This document shows positions 9,665 through 19,104 of a stretch of DNA of 64,000 nucleotides, one piece after another. The position numbers and the translations under genes were made by a program. The DNA lies in the NCBI RefSeq assembly GCF_004348895.1, contig NZ_RRZK01000007.1:248001-312000 (forward strand). The letters are read 5' to 3'. How positions within the stretch are numbered: the first letter of the stretch is position 1; each line of letters opens with the position of its first letter. Below the pieces are notes generated by a model, which searched no databases, had not been told where the DNA came from, and saw nothing but the letters and a program-made list of their open reading frames with translations. The stretch comes from Pseudomonas vancouverensis (GTDB lineage: Bacteria; Pseudomonadota; Gammaproteobacteria; Pseudomonadales; Pseudomonadaceae).

Positions 9665-10663
9665 GTGCCCGCTTTGTCAGAACGCTTCACTCCCGCCTTC
9701 GGCCTCGGCAACCCGCACCTGCAAACCTTGTGGGGCCCGCTATGGCGTAAAACCGTGCACCTCGAGCGAGAACGCGAACGCCTGTGGCTCGAGGACGGTG
9801 ACTTTCTCGACCTCGACTGGCACGGCCCGCACAGCGCCGATGCACCCTTGGTGCTGGTGTTGCACGGCCTTACCGGCTCGTCGAACTCGCCTTATGTCGC
9901 CGGCATTCAAAAAACCCTGGGCGACCGGGGTTGGGCCAGCGTCGCACTGAACTGGCGCGGTTGCTCGGGCGAGCCCAATCTTTTACCGCGCAGTTACCAC
10001 TCCGGCGCCAGTGAAGACCTCGCCGAAGCAATCCGGCACTTGCGGGCCAAACGCCCACTCGCCCCGCTCTATGCCGTGGGTTATTCGCTCGGCGGCAATG
10101 TCCTGCTCAAACATTTGGGCGAGACCGGCAGCGGCAGTGGCATAACAGGCGCTGTGGCGGTGTCGGTGCCGTTTCGCCTGGACCAGTGCGCCGACCGCAT
10201 CGGCCAGGGGTTCTCCAAGGTGTACCAGGCGCACTTCATGCGCGAAATGCTGGCCTACATCAAGAACAAGCAGCGCCAGTTTCAACACGATGGACGCGAG
10301 GAAGGACTGGCGGCACTGGCGGCCCTCGGTTCGCTGGAGAACATGCGCACCTTCTGGGATTTCGATGGCCGGGTCACCGCACCGCTTAACGGTTTCGTCG
10401 ATGCCGAGGATTACTACCGCCGAGCCTCGAGCCGTTACTTCCTCGGTGAGATTCGCACGCCGACCTTGATGATTCAGGCCGCTGACGACCCCTTTGTGTT
10501 TCCCCACAGCCTGCCGCAAAGCGAAGAACTGTCCGCTTGCACGCAGTTCGAACTGCAAGCCAAGGGCGGGCATGTCGGTTTCGTCGACGGCACGTTCAGG
10601 CAACCCGGCTATTACCTTGAGCGCCGCATTCCCCAGTGGCTGGCCGCTGTGGGTCGCGAATAG
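9665..10663 (+). CDS. YheT-family alpha/beta hydrolase
   Basis: 332 residues starting with GTG. Predicted esterase-like serine hydrolase of the YheT/Abhydrolase-1 group. Seen: oxyanion HG motif LVLHGLTGSSNSPYVAG, nucleophile elbow GYSLGG (Ser in GxSxG), acid in the ADDPF segment, and catalytic His in GGHVGFVDG. These proteins are cytosolic or peripheral and their natural substrate is uncertain. The next gene begins 3 bp downstream on the same strand, so the two are probably co-transcribed. Confidence 0.88.
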   Translation: MPALSERFTPAFGLGNPHLQTLWGPLWRKTVHLERERERLWLEDGDFLDLDWHGPHSADAPLVLVLHGLTGSSNSPYVAGIQKTLGDRGWASVALNWRGCSGEPNLLPRSYHSGASEDLAEAIRHLRAKRPLAPLYAVGYSLGGNVLLKHLGETGSGSGITGAVAVSVPFRLDQCADRIGQGFSKVYQAHFMREMLAYIKNKQRQFQHDGREEGLAALAALGSLENMRTFWDFDGRVTAPLNGFVDAEDYYRRASSRYFLGEIRTPTLMIQAADDPFVFPHSLPQSEELSACTQFELQAKGGHVGFVDGTFRQPGYYLERRIPQWLAAVGRE

Positions 10664-10666
10664 CTC

Positions 10667-11506
10667 ATGCAGGCAGATCAGGGCGAATCGATCCATTTCT
10701 GGCAAACCCCGCCATTGGCCGGGGTCGAGCTGCTGTCCGCGCGCTACATCGATCAGCGTTTCGCTCCGCACGTGCACGACGGCTATGTGATCGGCATGAT
10801 CATGGCCGGCGCCCAGCGTTATCGCTACCGCGGCGCCGAGCACCTGGCGGGTTGCGGCACACTGGTCCTGATCAACCCCGACGAACTGCACACCGGCCAC
10901 AAAGGCACCGAGGACGGCTGGTTGTATCGGGCGTTCTATCCGGACAGTGGCCAGATCACCTCACTGCTGGCCGAACTCGAACTGCCCACCCATCACCTGC
11001 CCGCCTTCGGTGCCACGCTGTATCGTGATCAGGACCTGGTGAACGGGTTTTGCCAGCTCCACCGCTTGCTGGAAAGCCCCGCCACCGCGTTGCAGCAACA
11101 AACGGTCTGGCGCGAGCTGGTGCTGTCGCTGTTGCAGCGTCATGCGGCGGTACCCACTGCCGGCAAGCCTGGCAAGGAGCACCGGGCCGTGACCCTGGCC
11201 AAAGATCTGTTGCACACCCAACTGGCCGCGCCACCTTCGCTGGAAGAGCTGGCGGCAGCGGTCAACCTGTCGCCGTTCCATTTCGCCCGGGTTTTCCGCC
11301 AAGCCACCGGCATGCCGCCGCACACCTGGCTGATGCAACAACGCATCGCCCGGGCCCGGGCGCTTTTGCAAAATGGTTGTTTACCGCTGGAAGTGGCGAT
11401 GCAATTGGGATTTGCCGACCAGAGTCACCTCAGTCGGCAGTTCAAGCAGGTATATGGCGTAGGGCCGGGGGCGTATCGCAGTGCTCGGCAACCGCCCGAA
11501 TCTTGA
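10667..11506 (+). CDS. AraC-family transcriptional regulator
   Basis: 279 residues: an N-terminal cupin-like sensor domain (PHVHDGYVIGMIMAGAQRY, with the PDELHTG segment) and a C-terminal double helix-turn-helix (PPSLEELAAAVNLSPFHFARVFRQ and LPLEVAMQLGFADQSHLSRQFKQ). The layout matches the AraC_binding plus HTH_18 group that often controls small exporters or amino acid genes. No target is evident in the window. It starts 3 bp after the YheT-like gene. Confidence 0.9.
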   Translation: MQADQGESIHFWQTPPLAGVELLSARYIDQRFAPHVHDGYVIGMIMAGAQRYRYRGAEHLAGCGTLVLINPDELHTGHKGTEDGWLYRAFYPDSGQITSLLAELELPTHHLPAFGATLYRDQDLVNGFCQLHRLLESPATALQQQTVWRELVLSLLQRHAAVPTAGKPGKEHRAVTLAKDLLHTQLAAPPSLEELAAAVNLSPFHFARVFRQATGMPPHTWLMQQRIARARALLQNGCLPLEVAMQLGFADQSHLSRQFKQVYGVGPGAYRSARQPPES

Positions 11507-11521
11507 AGTGACAATGGATCC

Positions 11522-11613
11522 TGTGGGAGCGAGCCTGCTCGCAATTGGGTCATCACAGTCAACAACGATGTTGACAGGGACGCCGCCTTCGCGAGCAAGC
11601 TCGCTCCCACAAG
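11522..11613. repeat. REPIN (paired REP palindromes)
   Basis: Two inverted copies of the Pseudomonas REP core (tgtgggagcgagcctgctcgc and gcgagcaagctcgctcccaca) flank a short spacer. It sits between the convergent ends of the AraC gene and the sulfurtransferase gene and may also act as a bidirectional terminator. Confidence 0.9.
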
Positions 11614-11625
11614 GACTTGCGGCGC

Positions 11626-12480
11626 TTATTCGCCCGTGGCGACGCCCCGCGCAGGCTCATTGATCCATTCGCTCCACGACCCGGCATATAAACTGCCCAA
11701 CGGATACCCGGCCAGACACAGCGCAAACAGGTTGTGGCACGCTGTCACACCGGAACCGCAGTACGCCACCAGATCATTCGGGGAGCGACCACCCAGATTC
11801 GCCGCAAAGCGCTGCTTGAGCTGATCCGCCGACAGGAAGCGCCCGTCACTCCCCAGGTTGTCGGTAAACGCTGCACATTGGGCGCCGGGAATGTGACCGG
11901 CAATCGGGTCGATCGGCTCCACTTCACCCTTGAAACGCGGCAGTGCACGAGCGTCGAGCAACGTCAGCTCAGGTCGGGCGAGGCGTTTTTGCAGCTGCTC
12001 GGCACTGAGCAACAACGACATATCAGGGCTGCCCGTGAAGGTGCCACGAACAGTCGACGGCGCATCGAGGCTCAGCGGCAACCCTGCTGCGTGCCAGGCC
12101 TTGAGCCCGCCATCGAGGATAAACACGCCGTTGCGTTTGCCCAGCCACGCCAGCAACCACCAGGCTCGCGCCGCGTAGGCACCAGGGCCGTCGTCGTACA
12201 GAACCACATCGCTGTCGGCATTGATGCCCCAGGCTTGCAGGCGTTCAATCAGCGCAGCCGGTTCGGGCAGTGGATGACGCCCGGTTACCCCCTTGACGAC
12301 CTTGCCACTGAGGTCGCGCTCAAGATCGGCGTAACTCGCACCGACGATGTGGCCTTCGGCATAGCTGCGCTGCCCATAGTCCGGGTCTTCAAGGGCAAAC
12401 CGGCAATCCAGAATCACCAACCCCGGCCGGTCCTTCTTCTGGTCCAGTGCTTGCGGGCTGATCAATTGCGCAATGGGCAT
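11626..12480 (-). CDS. sseA: 3-mercaptopyruvate sulfurtransferase / rhodanese
   Basis: Two-domain rhodanese, 284 residues from the ATG at 12480 (the frame is open to 12702, but the family N-terminus begins MPIAQLISPQALD and an AGGAG lies upstream). Transfers sulfur from 3-mercaptopyruvate or thiosulfate to thiophilic acceptors. Seen: an inactive N-terminal rhodanese domain, then the C-terminal domain with active loop YCGSGVTAC; CGSGVTA is the mercaptopyruvate sulfurtransferase form rather than the CRKGVTA form of thiosulfate rhodanese. Downstream of and co-directional with laoR. Confidence 0.9.
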   Translation of the reverse strand: MPIAQLISPQALDQKKDRPGLVILDCRFALEDPDYGQRSYAEGHIVGASYADLERDLSGKVVKGVTGRHPLPEPAALIERLQAWGINADSDVVLYDDGPGAYAARAWWLLAWLGKRNGVFILDGGLKAWHAAGLPLSLDAPSTVRGTFTGSPDMSLLLSAEQLQKRLARPELTLLDARALPRFKGEVEPIDPIAGHIPGAQCAAFTDNLGSDGRFLSADQLKQRFAANLGGRSPNDLVAYCGSGVTACHNLFALCLAGYPLGSLYAGSWSEWINEPARGVATGE

Positions 12481-12530
12481 AACGGGCTCCTGTGATGTCG
12501 TCGAATCTCGATTCTGCTGCACGTGCCGGT

Positions 12531-13199
12531 TTACAACTCTTCCAGCGCCTGCGCCAACGGTACGTAAAACTCTTCGAACAGGGCATCCACTTCGGCACGC
12601 GCCTGCTCGGTGACGAAGCCTGTCTCCAGCACCAGCACCTGATACACGCCGCGCTTGATCGCCTGTTCGCTCAGGTGGCTTGAGTTTTCCCGCGTGGTGC
12701 ACAGGAAACGCACCCAGGACGTGAGGATGATCCAGGCGTTGAGCGTCAGGGACTCGATCTGCACCTTGTCCATCTGCAAGATGCCGGCAGCAACGAAGCC
12801 TTCATAGATGGCCGCGCCGTGGATCAGGCTGCGCTGGGAAAAACGCCGATAGCGGTCGGCCAGAACCGGGTCGCTGTCGAGCAGATGCTCCAGGTCGCGG
12901 TGCAGGAACCGGTAGCGCCACATCGCCGCCAGCAGCTCTTTGAGATAGAAGCGCTTGTCTTCCACCGTGGCAACACGACCCTGCGGCGGACGCAAGAAGC
13001 TGTCCACTAGGCTTTCGTACTCACTGAACAGCACGGCGATAATCGCCTGCTTGTTAGGGAAGTGGTAGTACAGGTTGCCCGGGGAGATTTCCATGTGGGC
13101 TGCGATGTGGTTGGTGCTGATGCTGCGCTCGCCCTGCTGGTTGAACAGCTCCAGGCTGTTCTGCACGATGCGCTCGCTGGTTTTGATCCGTGGGGCCAT
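12531..13199 (-). CDS. laoR: TetR-family regulator of long-chain alcohol oxidation
   Basis: 222 residues. N-terminal TetR helix-turn-helix (about 8-52: RIVQNSLELF, SISTNHIAAHMEISPGNLYYHFPNKQAII) and a helical ligand-binding C-terminal domain. It is divergent from an aldehyde dehydrogenase, a Tat-exported small subunit and a GMC dehydrogenase. This matches the laoR-laoC-laoB-laoA order reported for P. aeruginosa, where LaoR represses the operon and long-chain substrates relieve repression. The name rests on this context and my recall of that system. The long palindrome at 13287-13316 is the likely operator. Confidence 0.82.
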   Translation of the reverse strand: MAPRIKTSERIVQNSLELFNQQGERSISTNHIAAHMEISPGNLYYHFPNKQAIIAVLFSEYESLVDSFLRPPQGRVATVEDKRFYLKELLAAMWRYRFLHRDLEHLLDSDPVLADRYRRFSQRSLIHGAAIYEGFVAAGILQMDKVQIESLTLNAWIILTSWVRFLCTTRENSSHLSEQAIKRGVYQVLVLETGFVTEQARAEVDALFEEFYVPLAQALEEL

Positions 13200-13286
13200 G
13201 GCTTGAGCTTTAATTCAGAGTGCGTTGAGGGGCATCTTACGACCTAACTGTCAGCGGATAAAACAAAGCCGTTCAGGATGTCATTT

Positions 13287-13316
13287 GACTTTCTAGAGTA
13301 TAGACTCTAAAAAGTC
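13287..13316. promoter_or_regulatory. candidate LaoR operator palindrome
   Basis: A 30-bp inverted repeat: left arm gactttctagagt, 4-bp centre atag, right arm actctaaaaagtc. The 13-bp arms differ at only one position (13293/13310). It ends 28 bp before the laoC ATG and lies in the divergent promoter region, where a TetR repressor would block both laoC and its own gene. Confidence 0.7.
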
Positions 13317-13344
13317 CCTCATTACAATAAATCCGGAGCCGACA

Positions 13345-14775
13345 ATGACTGCTGATATTTCCTACATACAAAACCTGCAGCAGCCGCTGGAAGATCTTCA
13401 GGCATTGTTCGACGCCCAGCGTCGCGCCTATGCCGCCAACCCGATGCCGCCTGCCGCACAGCGCCAACAATGGCTCAAGGCGTTGAAGGATTTATTGAAT
13501 AGCGAGCGTCAGGCCTTGATCGATGCGATCAGCCAGGATTTCAGTCATCGCAGCGCCGATGAAACCTTGCTGGCCGAACTGATGCCAAGCCTGCACGGCA
13601 TCCATTACGCCAGCAAACACCTCAAAAGCTGGATGAAACCGTCGCGGCGCAAGGTCGGCGCAGCGTTCCAGCCAGCCTCGGCCAAAGTCGTTTACCAGCC
13701 ACTGGGCGTGGTCGGCGTGATTGTGCCGTGGAACTACCCGTTGTACCTGGCCATCGGCCCGCTGGCGGGTGCGTTGTCGGCGGGTAACCGGGTGATGCTC
13801 AAGCTCAGCGAGTCGACGCCGGCCACCGGTTTGTTGATGAAAAAACTCTTCGCACAGATATTCCCCGAGGACCTGGTCTGCGTGGTACTGGGGGAAGCAG
13901 ATATGGGCGTTGCGTTCTCGCGCTTGCCGTTCGATCACCTGCTGTTCACCGGGGCCACCAGCATCGGCAAGCACGTGATGCGGGCCGCCGCGGAAAACCT
14001 CACGCCGGTCACCCTTGAGTTGGGTGGCAAATCCCCTGCCATCGTGTCCCACGACGTGCCGCTCAAGGATGCCGCTGAACGCATCGCCTTCGGTAAAACC
14101 CTGAATGCCGGACAAACCTGCGTGGCCCCCGACTACGTGCTGGTTCCGGAAGAGCGTGTCGGCGCCTTTGTCGAGGCCTATCGCGCGACCGTGCAAGGGT
14201 TTTATCCGACACTGGCTGACAACCCGGACTACACCGCCATCATCAACGAGCGACAACTGGCGCGGCTCAACAGCTACGTGAGCGACGCCACCAGCAAGGG
14301 CGCGCTGCTGATCCCGCTGTTCGAGCAGGACCAGGGTCGGCGCATGGGGCACAGCCTGCTGCTCAATGTCACTGACGACATGACCGTGATGCAGGATGAA
14401 ATCTTCGGCCCGCTGCTGCCGATCGTGCCCTACAAGGATCTCGATCAGGCTTTCGCCTACATCAACCAGCGCCCGCGGCCACTGGCGCTGTATTACTTCG
14501 GCTACGACAAACGTGAGCAGCATCGCGTATTGCACGAAACCCACTCCGGTGGCGTGTGCCTGAACGACACCCTGCTGCACGTTGCCCAGGACGACATGCC
14601 TTTCGGCGGCATCGGCGCTTCAGGCATGGGCCACTACCATGGTCACGAAGGTTTCCTGACCTTCAGCAAGGCCAAGGGCGTGCTGATCAAGCAACGACTG
14701 AATGCGGCGAAGCTGATTTATCCGCCCTATGGCAAGTCCATCCAGAAGCTGATCCAGAAACTGTTCATCCGCTAA
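13345..14775 (+). CDS. laoC: aldehyde dehydrogenase (coniferyl-aldehyde-dehydrogenase-like)
   Basis: NAD(P)-dependent aldehyde dehydrogenase, 476 residues, class-3/coniferyl type. Seen: PWNYPLYLAIGPLAGALSAG, the cofactor loop FTGATSIGKHVM, general-base Glu in TLELGGKSPAIV, catalytic Cys in NAGQTCVAPDYV, and the C-terminal basic helices typical of membrane-associated fatty aldehyde dehydrogenases. In the lao context it would oxidise the fatty aldehyde made by LaoA to the acid. RBS ccggag lies 10 nt upstream. First gene of the laoCBA operon, controlled from the LaoR palindrome. Confidence 0.9.
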   Translation: MTADISYIQNLQQPLEDLQALFDAQRRAYAANPMPPAAQRQQWLKALKDLLNSERQALIDAISQDFSHRSADETLLAELMPSLHGIHYASKHLKSWMKPSRRKVGAAFQPASAKVVYQPLGVVGVIVPWNYPLYLAIGPLAGALSAGNRVMLKLSESTPATGLLMKKLFAQIFPEDLVCVVLGEADMGVAFSRLPFDHLLFTGATSIGKHVMRAAAENLTPVTLELGGKSPAIVSHDVPLKDAAERIAFGKTLNAGQTCVAPDYVLVPEERVGAFVEAYRATVQGFYPTLADNPDYTAIINERQLARLNSYVSDATSKGALLIPLFEQDQGRRMGHSLLLNVTDDMTVMQDEIFGPLLPIVPYKDLDQAFAYINQRPRPLALYYFGYDKREQHRVLHETHSGGVCLNDTLLHVAQDDMPFGGIGASGMGHYHGHEGFLTFSKAKGVLIKQRLNAAKLIYPPYGKSIQKLIQKLFIR

Positions 14776-14803
14776 CGACCACCACCGTCGGGTAATAACA
14801 ATA

Positions 14804-15349
14804 ATGAGCCCATGCCTGTCCGATACTCCCGCGCTGTCCCGGCGCGGTCTGCTCAAATTCAGCCTTGGCGCCAGCGCCTTTCTCGCCACCGCGGGTCTTG
14901 GCGCCAGCCTGAGCGGTTGCTCATCCAGTGTTCCGGCCAACGGTTTCAAGGCCCTGCGCAGCGGTGAACTGCCGTTTCTGCGAGCGCTGATTCCGGTGAT
15001 GCTCAAGTCCGCCGTGACGGCCGAACAGATGCCGGATGCCGTTGAGGGCACCCTCAAAAGCCTGGATTTCAATCTTGATCACCTGTCCCCGGAAATGCTC
15101 AAGCTCACCCGGCAATTGTTCGACGTGCTGGGCATGGCCGTCACTCGCGGCCCTCTGACCGGGATCTGGGGCAGTTGGGAAAACGCCAGCGCCGACGACA
15201 TCCGCCGCTTCCTCAATCGCTGGCAAAACAGTTCGTTGAGTTTGCTGCGCATGGGCCACAGCTCGTTGCTGCAGCTGGTAATGATGGCCTGGTACGGGCG
15301 CAAGGAATCCTGGGCACATTGCGGGTATCCCGGGCCGCCCACGGTCTGA
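14804..15349 (+). CDS. laoB: small Tat-exported subunit of the alcohol dehydrogenase
   Basis: 181 residues. The N-terminus has a twin-arginine motif SRRGLLKF (Arg13-Arg14), a hydrophobic stretch and a lipobox-like LSGC ending at Cys39, so it is predicted to cross by Tat and perhaps be lipidated. The rest resembles small subunits of membrane gluconate/GMC dehydrogenases, which carry the large flavin subunit with them. It lies between laoC and the GMC gene, matching LaoB, which is reported as needed for LaoA activity or transport. The function call rests on context and weak family resemblance. Confidence 0.75.
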   Translation: MSPCLSDTPALSRRGLLKFSLGASAFLATAGLGASLSGCSSSVPANGFKALRSGELPFLRALIPVMLKSAVTAEQMPDAVEGTLKSLDFNLDHLSPEMLKLTRQLFDVLGMAVTRGPLTGIWGSWENASADDIRRFLNRWQNSSLSLLRMGHSSLLQLVMMAWYGRKESWAHCGYPGPPTV

Positions 15350-15363
15350 AACCGTGTCGCGTC

Positions 15364-15452
15364 CATCGCGAGCAAACTCGCTCCCACAGATATGAAGTGG
15401 CCGCAGCTTTTACGAACGACTTGATCCTGTGGCAGCGGGCTTGCCCGCGATA
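15364..15452. repeat. REPIN inside the lao operon
   Basis: Inverted pair: catcgcgagcaaactcgctc on the left and a variant core gtggcagcgggcttgcccgc on the right. It fills most of the gap between laoB and laoA and could stabilise the upstream mRNA or lower laoA expression. Confidence 0.8.
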
Positions 15453-15500
15453 GCGTCGGTCGCTTCAACCCCAACTCCAACAATAAGAAGAGAACCTGAG

Positions 15501-17096
15501 ATGCCCGTACCCGATCCGTTTCGCGAAGGCATGGCCCGAGGCTGGAAAACCTATGACGGCTCGCAACTGACCGAGGACCTCACCCTGGAAGCGGACGTAG
15601 CCATCATCGGCAGCGGTGCCGGTGGCGGCACCACCGCCGAGATCCTCAGCGCCGCCGGCTATAAAGTGCTGCTGATCGAAGAAGGCCCGCTCAAGACCAG
15701 CAGCGATTTCAAGATGCTCGAAGACCAGGCCTACAGCAGCCTCTACCAGGAAGGCATCGGCCGCATGAGCAAGGACGGCGCCATTACCATCCTGCAAGGG
15801 CGCGCCGTGGGCGGCACTACGCTGGTCAACTGGACCTCGAGCTTCCGCACCCCGCAGCCGACCCTCGAACACTGGGCCAAAGAGCATGACGTAAAGGGCC
15901 ACAGCCCTGAGGAGATGGCGCCGTGGTTCGAAAAAATGGAACAGCGTCTGGGTGTCGCACCCTGGATGGTGCCGCCCAATGCCAACAACGATGTGATCCG
16001 CAAAGGCTGCGAAGCGTTGAACTACAGCTGGCATGTGATCCCGCGTAACGTGCGCGGCTGCTGGAACCTCGGCTACTGCGGCATGGGCTGCCCGACCAAT
16101 GCCAAGCAATCGATGATGGTCACCACCATTCCGGCCACCCTGGAAAAGGGCGGCGAGCTGCTTTATCTCGCCCGAGCGGAAAAATTCACTCTCAACGGCG
16201 ACAAGGTCACTGGCCTCACCTGCTCGGCCATGGATGCACGCTGCGTCGCGCCGACCGGGCGCACCATCACCGTCAAGGCGCGGCATTTCGTGCTGGCCGG
16301 CGGCGGCATCAACAGCCCGGCGCTGTTGATGCGCTCCGATGCGCCTGACCCGCACAAGCGCCTGGGCAAACGCACCTTCATCCATCCGGTGAACATGTCT
16401 GCGGCCCTGTTCGACGACGTCGTCAACCCGTTCTACGGTGCGCCGCAGTCGATCTACTCCGACCACTTCCAGTGGCAGGACGGTGCCACGGGCAAGATGT
16501 CCTTCAAACTGGAAGTTCCGCCCCTGCATCCGGCGCTGGCGACCACACTGCTCGGCGGCTTCGGTCAGGACAACTCGCAGCACATGGCCAACCTGCCGCA
16601 CACCCACGCCATGCTGGCATTGCTGCGGGACGGGTTTCACCCGGACAGCCCCGGCGGCAACGTCGAGTTACGCGGCGACAACACGCCAGTACTCGACTAC
16701 TCGATGTCGCCCTACGCCTGGGACGGATTGCGTCGGGCCTTCCACACCATGGCCGAAATCCAGTTCGCCGGCGGTGCCCGGGCCGTGATGCCGATGCACG
16801 CGGATGCCCGCTACGTCAAAACCCTGGCCGAAGCCCGCACCATGATCGACGGTTTGAGCCTCGAGTTGTACCGCACACGCCTGGGCAGCGCCCATGTGAT
16901 GGGTGGCTGCGCCATGGGCGAAGACCCGAAAAACGCCGTGGCCGACAGCCTCGGCCGCCATCATCAGCTGGCCAATCTGTCGATCCATGACGGCTCGTTG
17001 TTCCCCACCAGCATTGGTGCCAACCCGCAATTGTCGGTGTACGGGCTGACCGCACAATTGGCGACTTCCCTGGCCGAACGTTTGAAAAACCCATGA
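15501..17096 (+). CDS. laoA: GMC-family long-chain alcohol dehydrogenase
   Basis: FAD-dependent GMC oxidoreductase, 531 residues from the ATG at 15501, which follows a good AAGAAGAGA RBS. The frame stays open to 15429, but those codons lie in the REPIN. Seen: FAD-binding VAIIGSGAGGGTTAEILSAAGY, the GMC signature region GRAVGGTTLVNWTSSFR, and the C-terminal HVMGGCAMG and NPQLSVYGL segments containing the catalytic His/Asn region. It has no Tat signal of its own, consistent with co-export with LaoB. Predicted to oxidise long-chain alcohols to aldehydes, passing electrons to the respiratory chain. Confidence 0.87.
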   Translation: MPVPDPFREGMARGWKTYDGSQLTEDLTLEADVAIIGSGAGGGTTAEILSAAGYKVLLIEEGPLKTSSDFKMLEDQAYSSLYQEGIGRMSKDGAITILQGRAVGGTTLVNWTSSFRTPQPTLEHWAKEHDVKGHSPEEMAPWFEKMEQRLGVAPWMVPPNANNDVIRKGCEALNYSWHVIPRNVRGCWNLGYCGMGCPTNAKQSMMVTTIPATLEKGGELLYLARAEKFTLNGDKVTGLTCSAMDARCVAPTGRTITVKARHFVLAGGGINSPALLMRSDAPDPHKRLGKRTFIHPVNMSAALFDDVVNPFYGAPQSIYSDHFQWQDGATGKMSFKLEVPPLHPALATTLLGGFGQDNSQHMANLPHTHAMLALLRDGFHPDSPGGNVELRGDNTPVLDYSMSPYAWDGLRRAFHTMAEIQFAGGARAVMPMHADARYVKTLAEARTMIDGLSLELYRTRLGSAHVMGGCAMGEDPKNAVADSLGRHHQLANLSIHDGSLFPTSIGANPQLSVYGLTAQLATSLAERLKNP

Positions 17097-17124
17097 AAAG
17101 GACGATTATTCCCCTCGTCTATAG

Positions 17125-17691
<567 letters not shown>

Positions 17692-17700
17692 TCTGCAATC

Positions 17701-17801
17701 TGTAGGAGCAAGCCTGCTCGCGATGGGCGTCAACGATGACGCTGGAAGCCTGATGCCCTGCGGCGTTCTCAGGTTTTTCGCGAGCAGGCTCGCTCCCACA
17801 G
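17701..17801. repeat. REPIN
   Basis: Inverted REP cores (tgtaggagcaagcctgctcg and cgcgagcaggctcgctcccaca) around a 55-nt spacer, between coaD and the ferredoxin gene. Confidence 0.88.
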
Positions 17802-17830
17802 CGCCAATGCGGCACAATTACGCGCATTGA

Positions 17831-18121
<291 letters not shown>

Positions 18122-18144
18122 GTCATTCGGCGTACTTTAGGCCG

Positions 18145-18211
18145 CCATCGCGAGCAAGCTCGCTCCCACAGTTGATTTGTGTCGCTTACAAATCCGCTGC
18201 GGGAGCGAGGT
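18145..18211. repeat. REP element with a truncated partner
   Basis: One full core (catcgcgagcaagctcgctc) followed after about 25 nt by a shortened inverted copy (gctgcgggagcgaggt). Lies between the convergent ferredoxin and mutM genes. Confidence 0.75.
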
Positions 18212-18249
18212 CCATCAGCCGTTCCAGGCCTCTAACATGGTCGGGCGTA

Positions 18250-19062
18250 TCAGCGCTGACAACGTGGGCAAAACACGCTCGCACGCTGCCCCAGCTTCAC
18301 TTCCCGCAATTCAGTCCCGCAGACCTTGCAGTGTTCGCCACCCCGGCCGTACACAAACAGCTCCTGCTGGAAATACCCCGGCTGACCGTCACCGCCAATG
18401 AAATCGCGCAACGTGGTACCGCCGCGCTCGATGGCGGCGGCCAGGATGCGTTTGATTTCAATGGCCAGCTTCAAATAGCGCGCCCGGGAAATGCTCCCGG
18501 CTTCGCGGCGCGGGTCGATCCCGGCGGCGAACAGCGCTTCAGTCGCATAGATATTGCCGACGCCTACGACCACGGCGTTGTCCATGATGAAGGGTTTGAC
18601 CGCCATCGACCGCCCACGGGACAGCTGGAACAGGCGCTCACCGTCGAACAGGTCGGTCAGCGGCTCCGGCCCCAGGCGAATCAGCAGTTCGTGATTGAGC
18701 GGATCGAGGCTCCAGAGCATCGCGCCAAAACGTCGCGGGTCGGTGTAACGCAGGGCCAGGCCCGACTCCAGTTCGATGTCCACATGCTCGTGCTTGGCGG
18801 CCGGAAGACCGGCCTCGACCAGGCGCAAATTACCCGACATGCCCAAATGGCTGATCAAGGTGCCGACCTCGGCGTTGATCAACAGGTACTTGGCACGCCG
18901 CTCCACCAATACGATGCGCTGCCCGGACAGGCGCACATCGAGGTCTTCCGGGATCGGCCAGCGCAGACGGCGGTCACGCACGATGACCCGGCTGACCTTC
19001 TGGCCTTCCAGATGCGGCGCGATGCCGCGACGGGTGGTTTCGACTTCGGGTAATTCAGGCAT
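18250..19062 (-). CDS. mutM: formamidopyrimidine-DNA glycosylase
   Basis: Base-excision repair enzyme that removes 8-oxoguanine and FaPy lesions and nicks the strand. 270 residues. Seen: N-terminal MPELPEVET with catalytic Pro2 and Glu3, the H2TH region, and a C-terminal zinc finger [12 protein letters not shown]...FCPRCQR (C-x2-C-x16-C-x2-C). Convergent with the ferredoxin gene. The HDOD gene lies 42 bp upstream on the same strand, so they may be co-transcribed. Confidence 0.97.
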   Translation of the reverse strand: MPELPEVETTRRGIAPHLEGQKVSRVIVRDRRLRWPIPEDLDVRLSGQRIVLVERRAKYLLINAEVGTLISHLGMSGNLRLVEAGLPAAKHEHVDIELESGLALRYTDPRRFGAMLWSLDPLNHELLIRLGPEPLTDLFDGERLFQLSRGRSMAVKPFIMDNAVVVGVGNIYATEALFAAGIDPRREAGSISRARYLKLAIEIKRILAAAIERGGTTLRDFIGGDGQPGYFQQELFVYGRGGEHCKVCGTELREVKLGQRASVFCPRCQR

Positions 19063-19104
19063 GGTGCTCTCGAATCAGGCTTGCGAGCCCTAAGAGTACC
19101 GCAC

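Noticed and set aside
11522-11613. Spaced repeats resembling a small CRISPR array
   Set aside because: Only two inverted, not direct, copies; the core recurs across the window as the known Pseudomonas REP type and no cas genes are present.
13345-14775. laoC as a dedicated coniferyl aldehyde dehydrogenase for lignin aromatics
   Set aside because: Family resemblance is real, but the operon with a GMC dehydrogenase, a Tat small subunit and a TetR gene fits long-chain alcohol oxidation better, and no aromatic-degradation genes are near.
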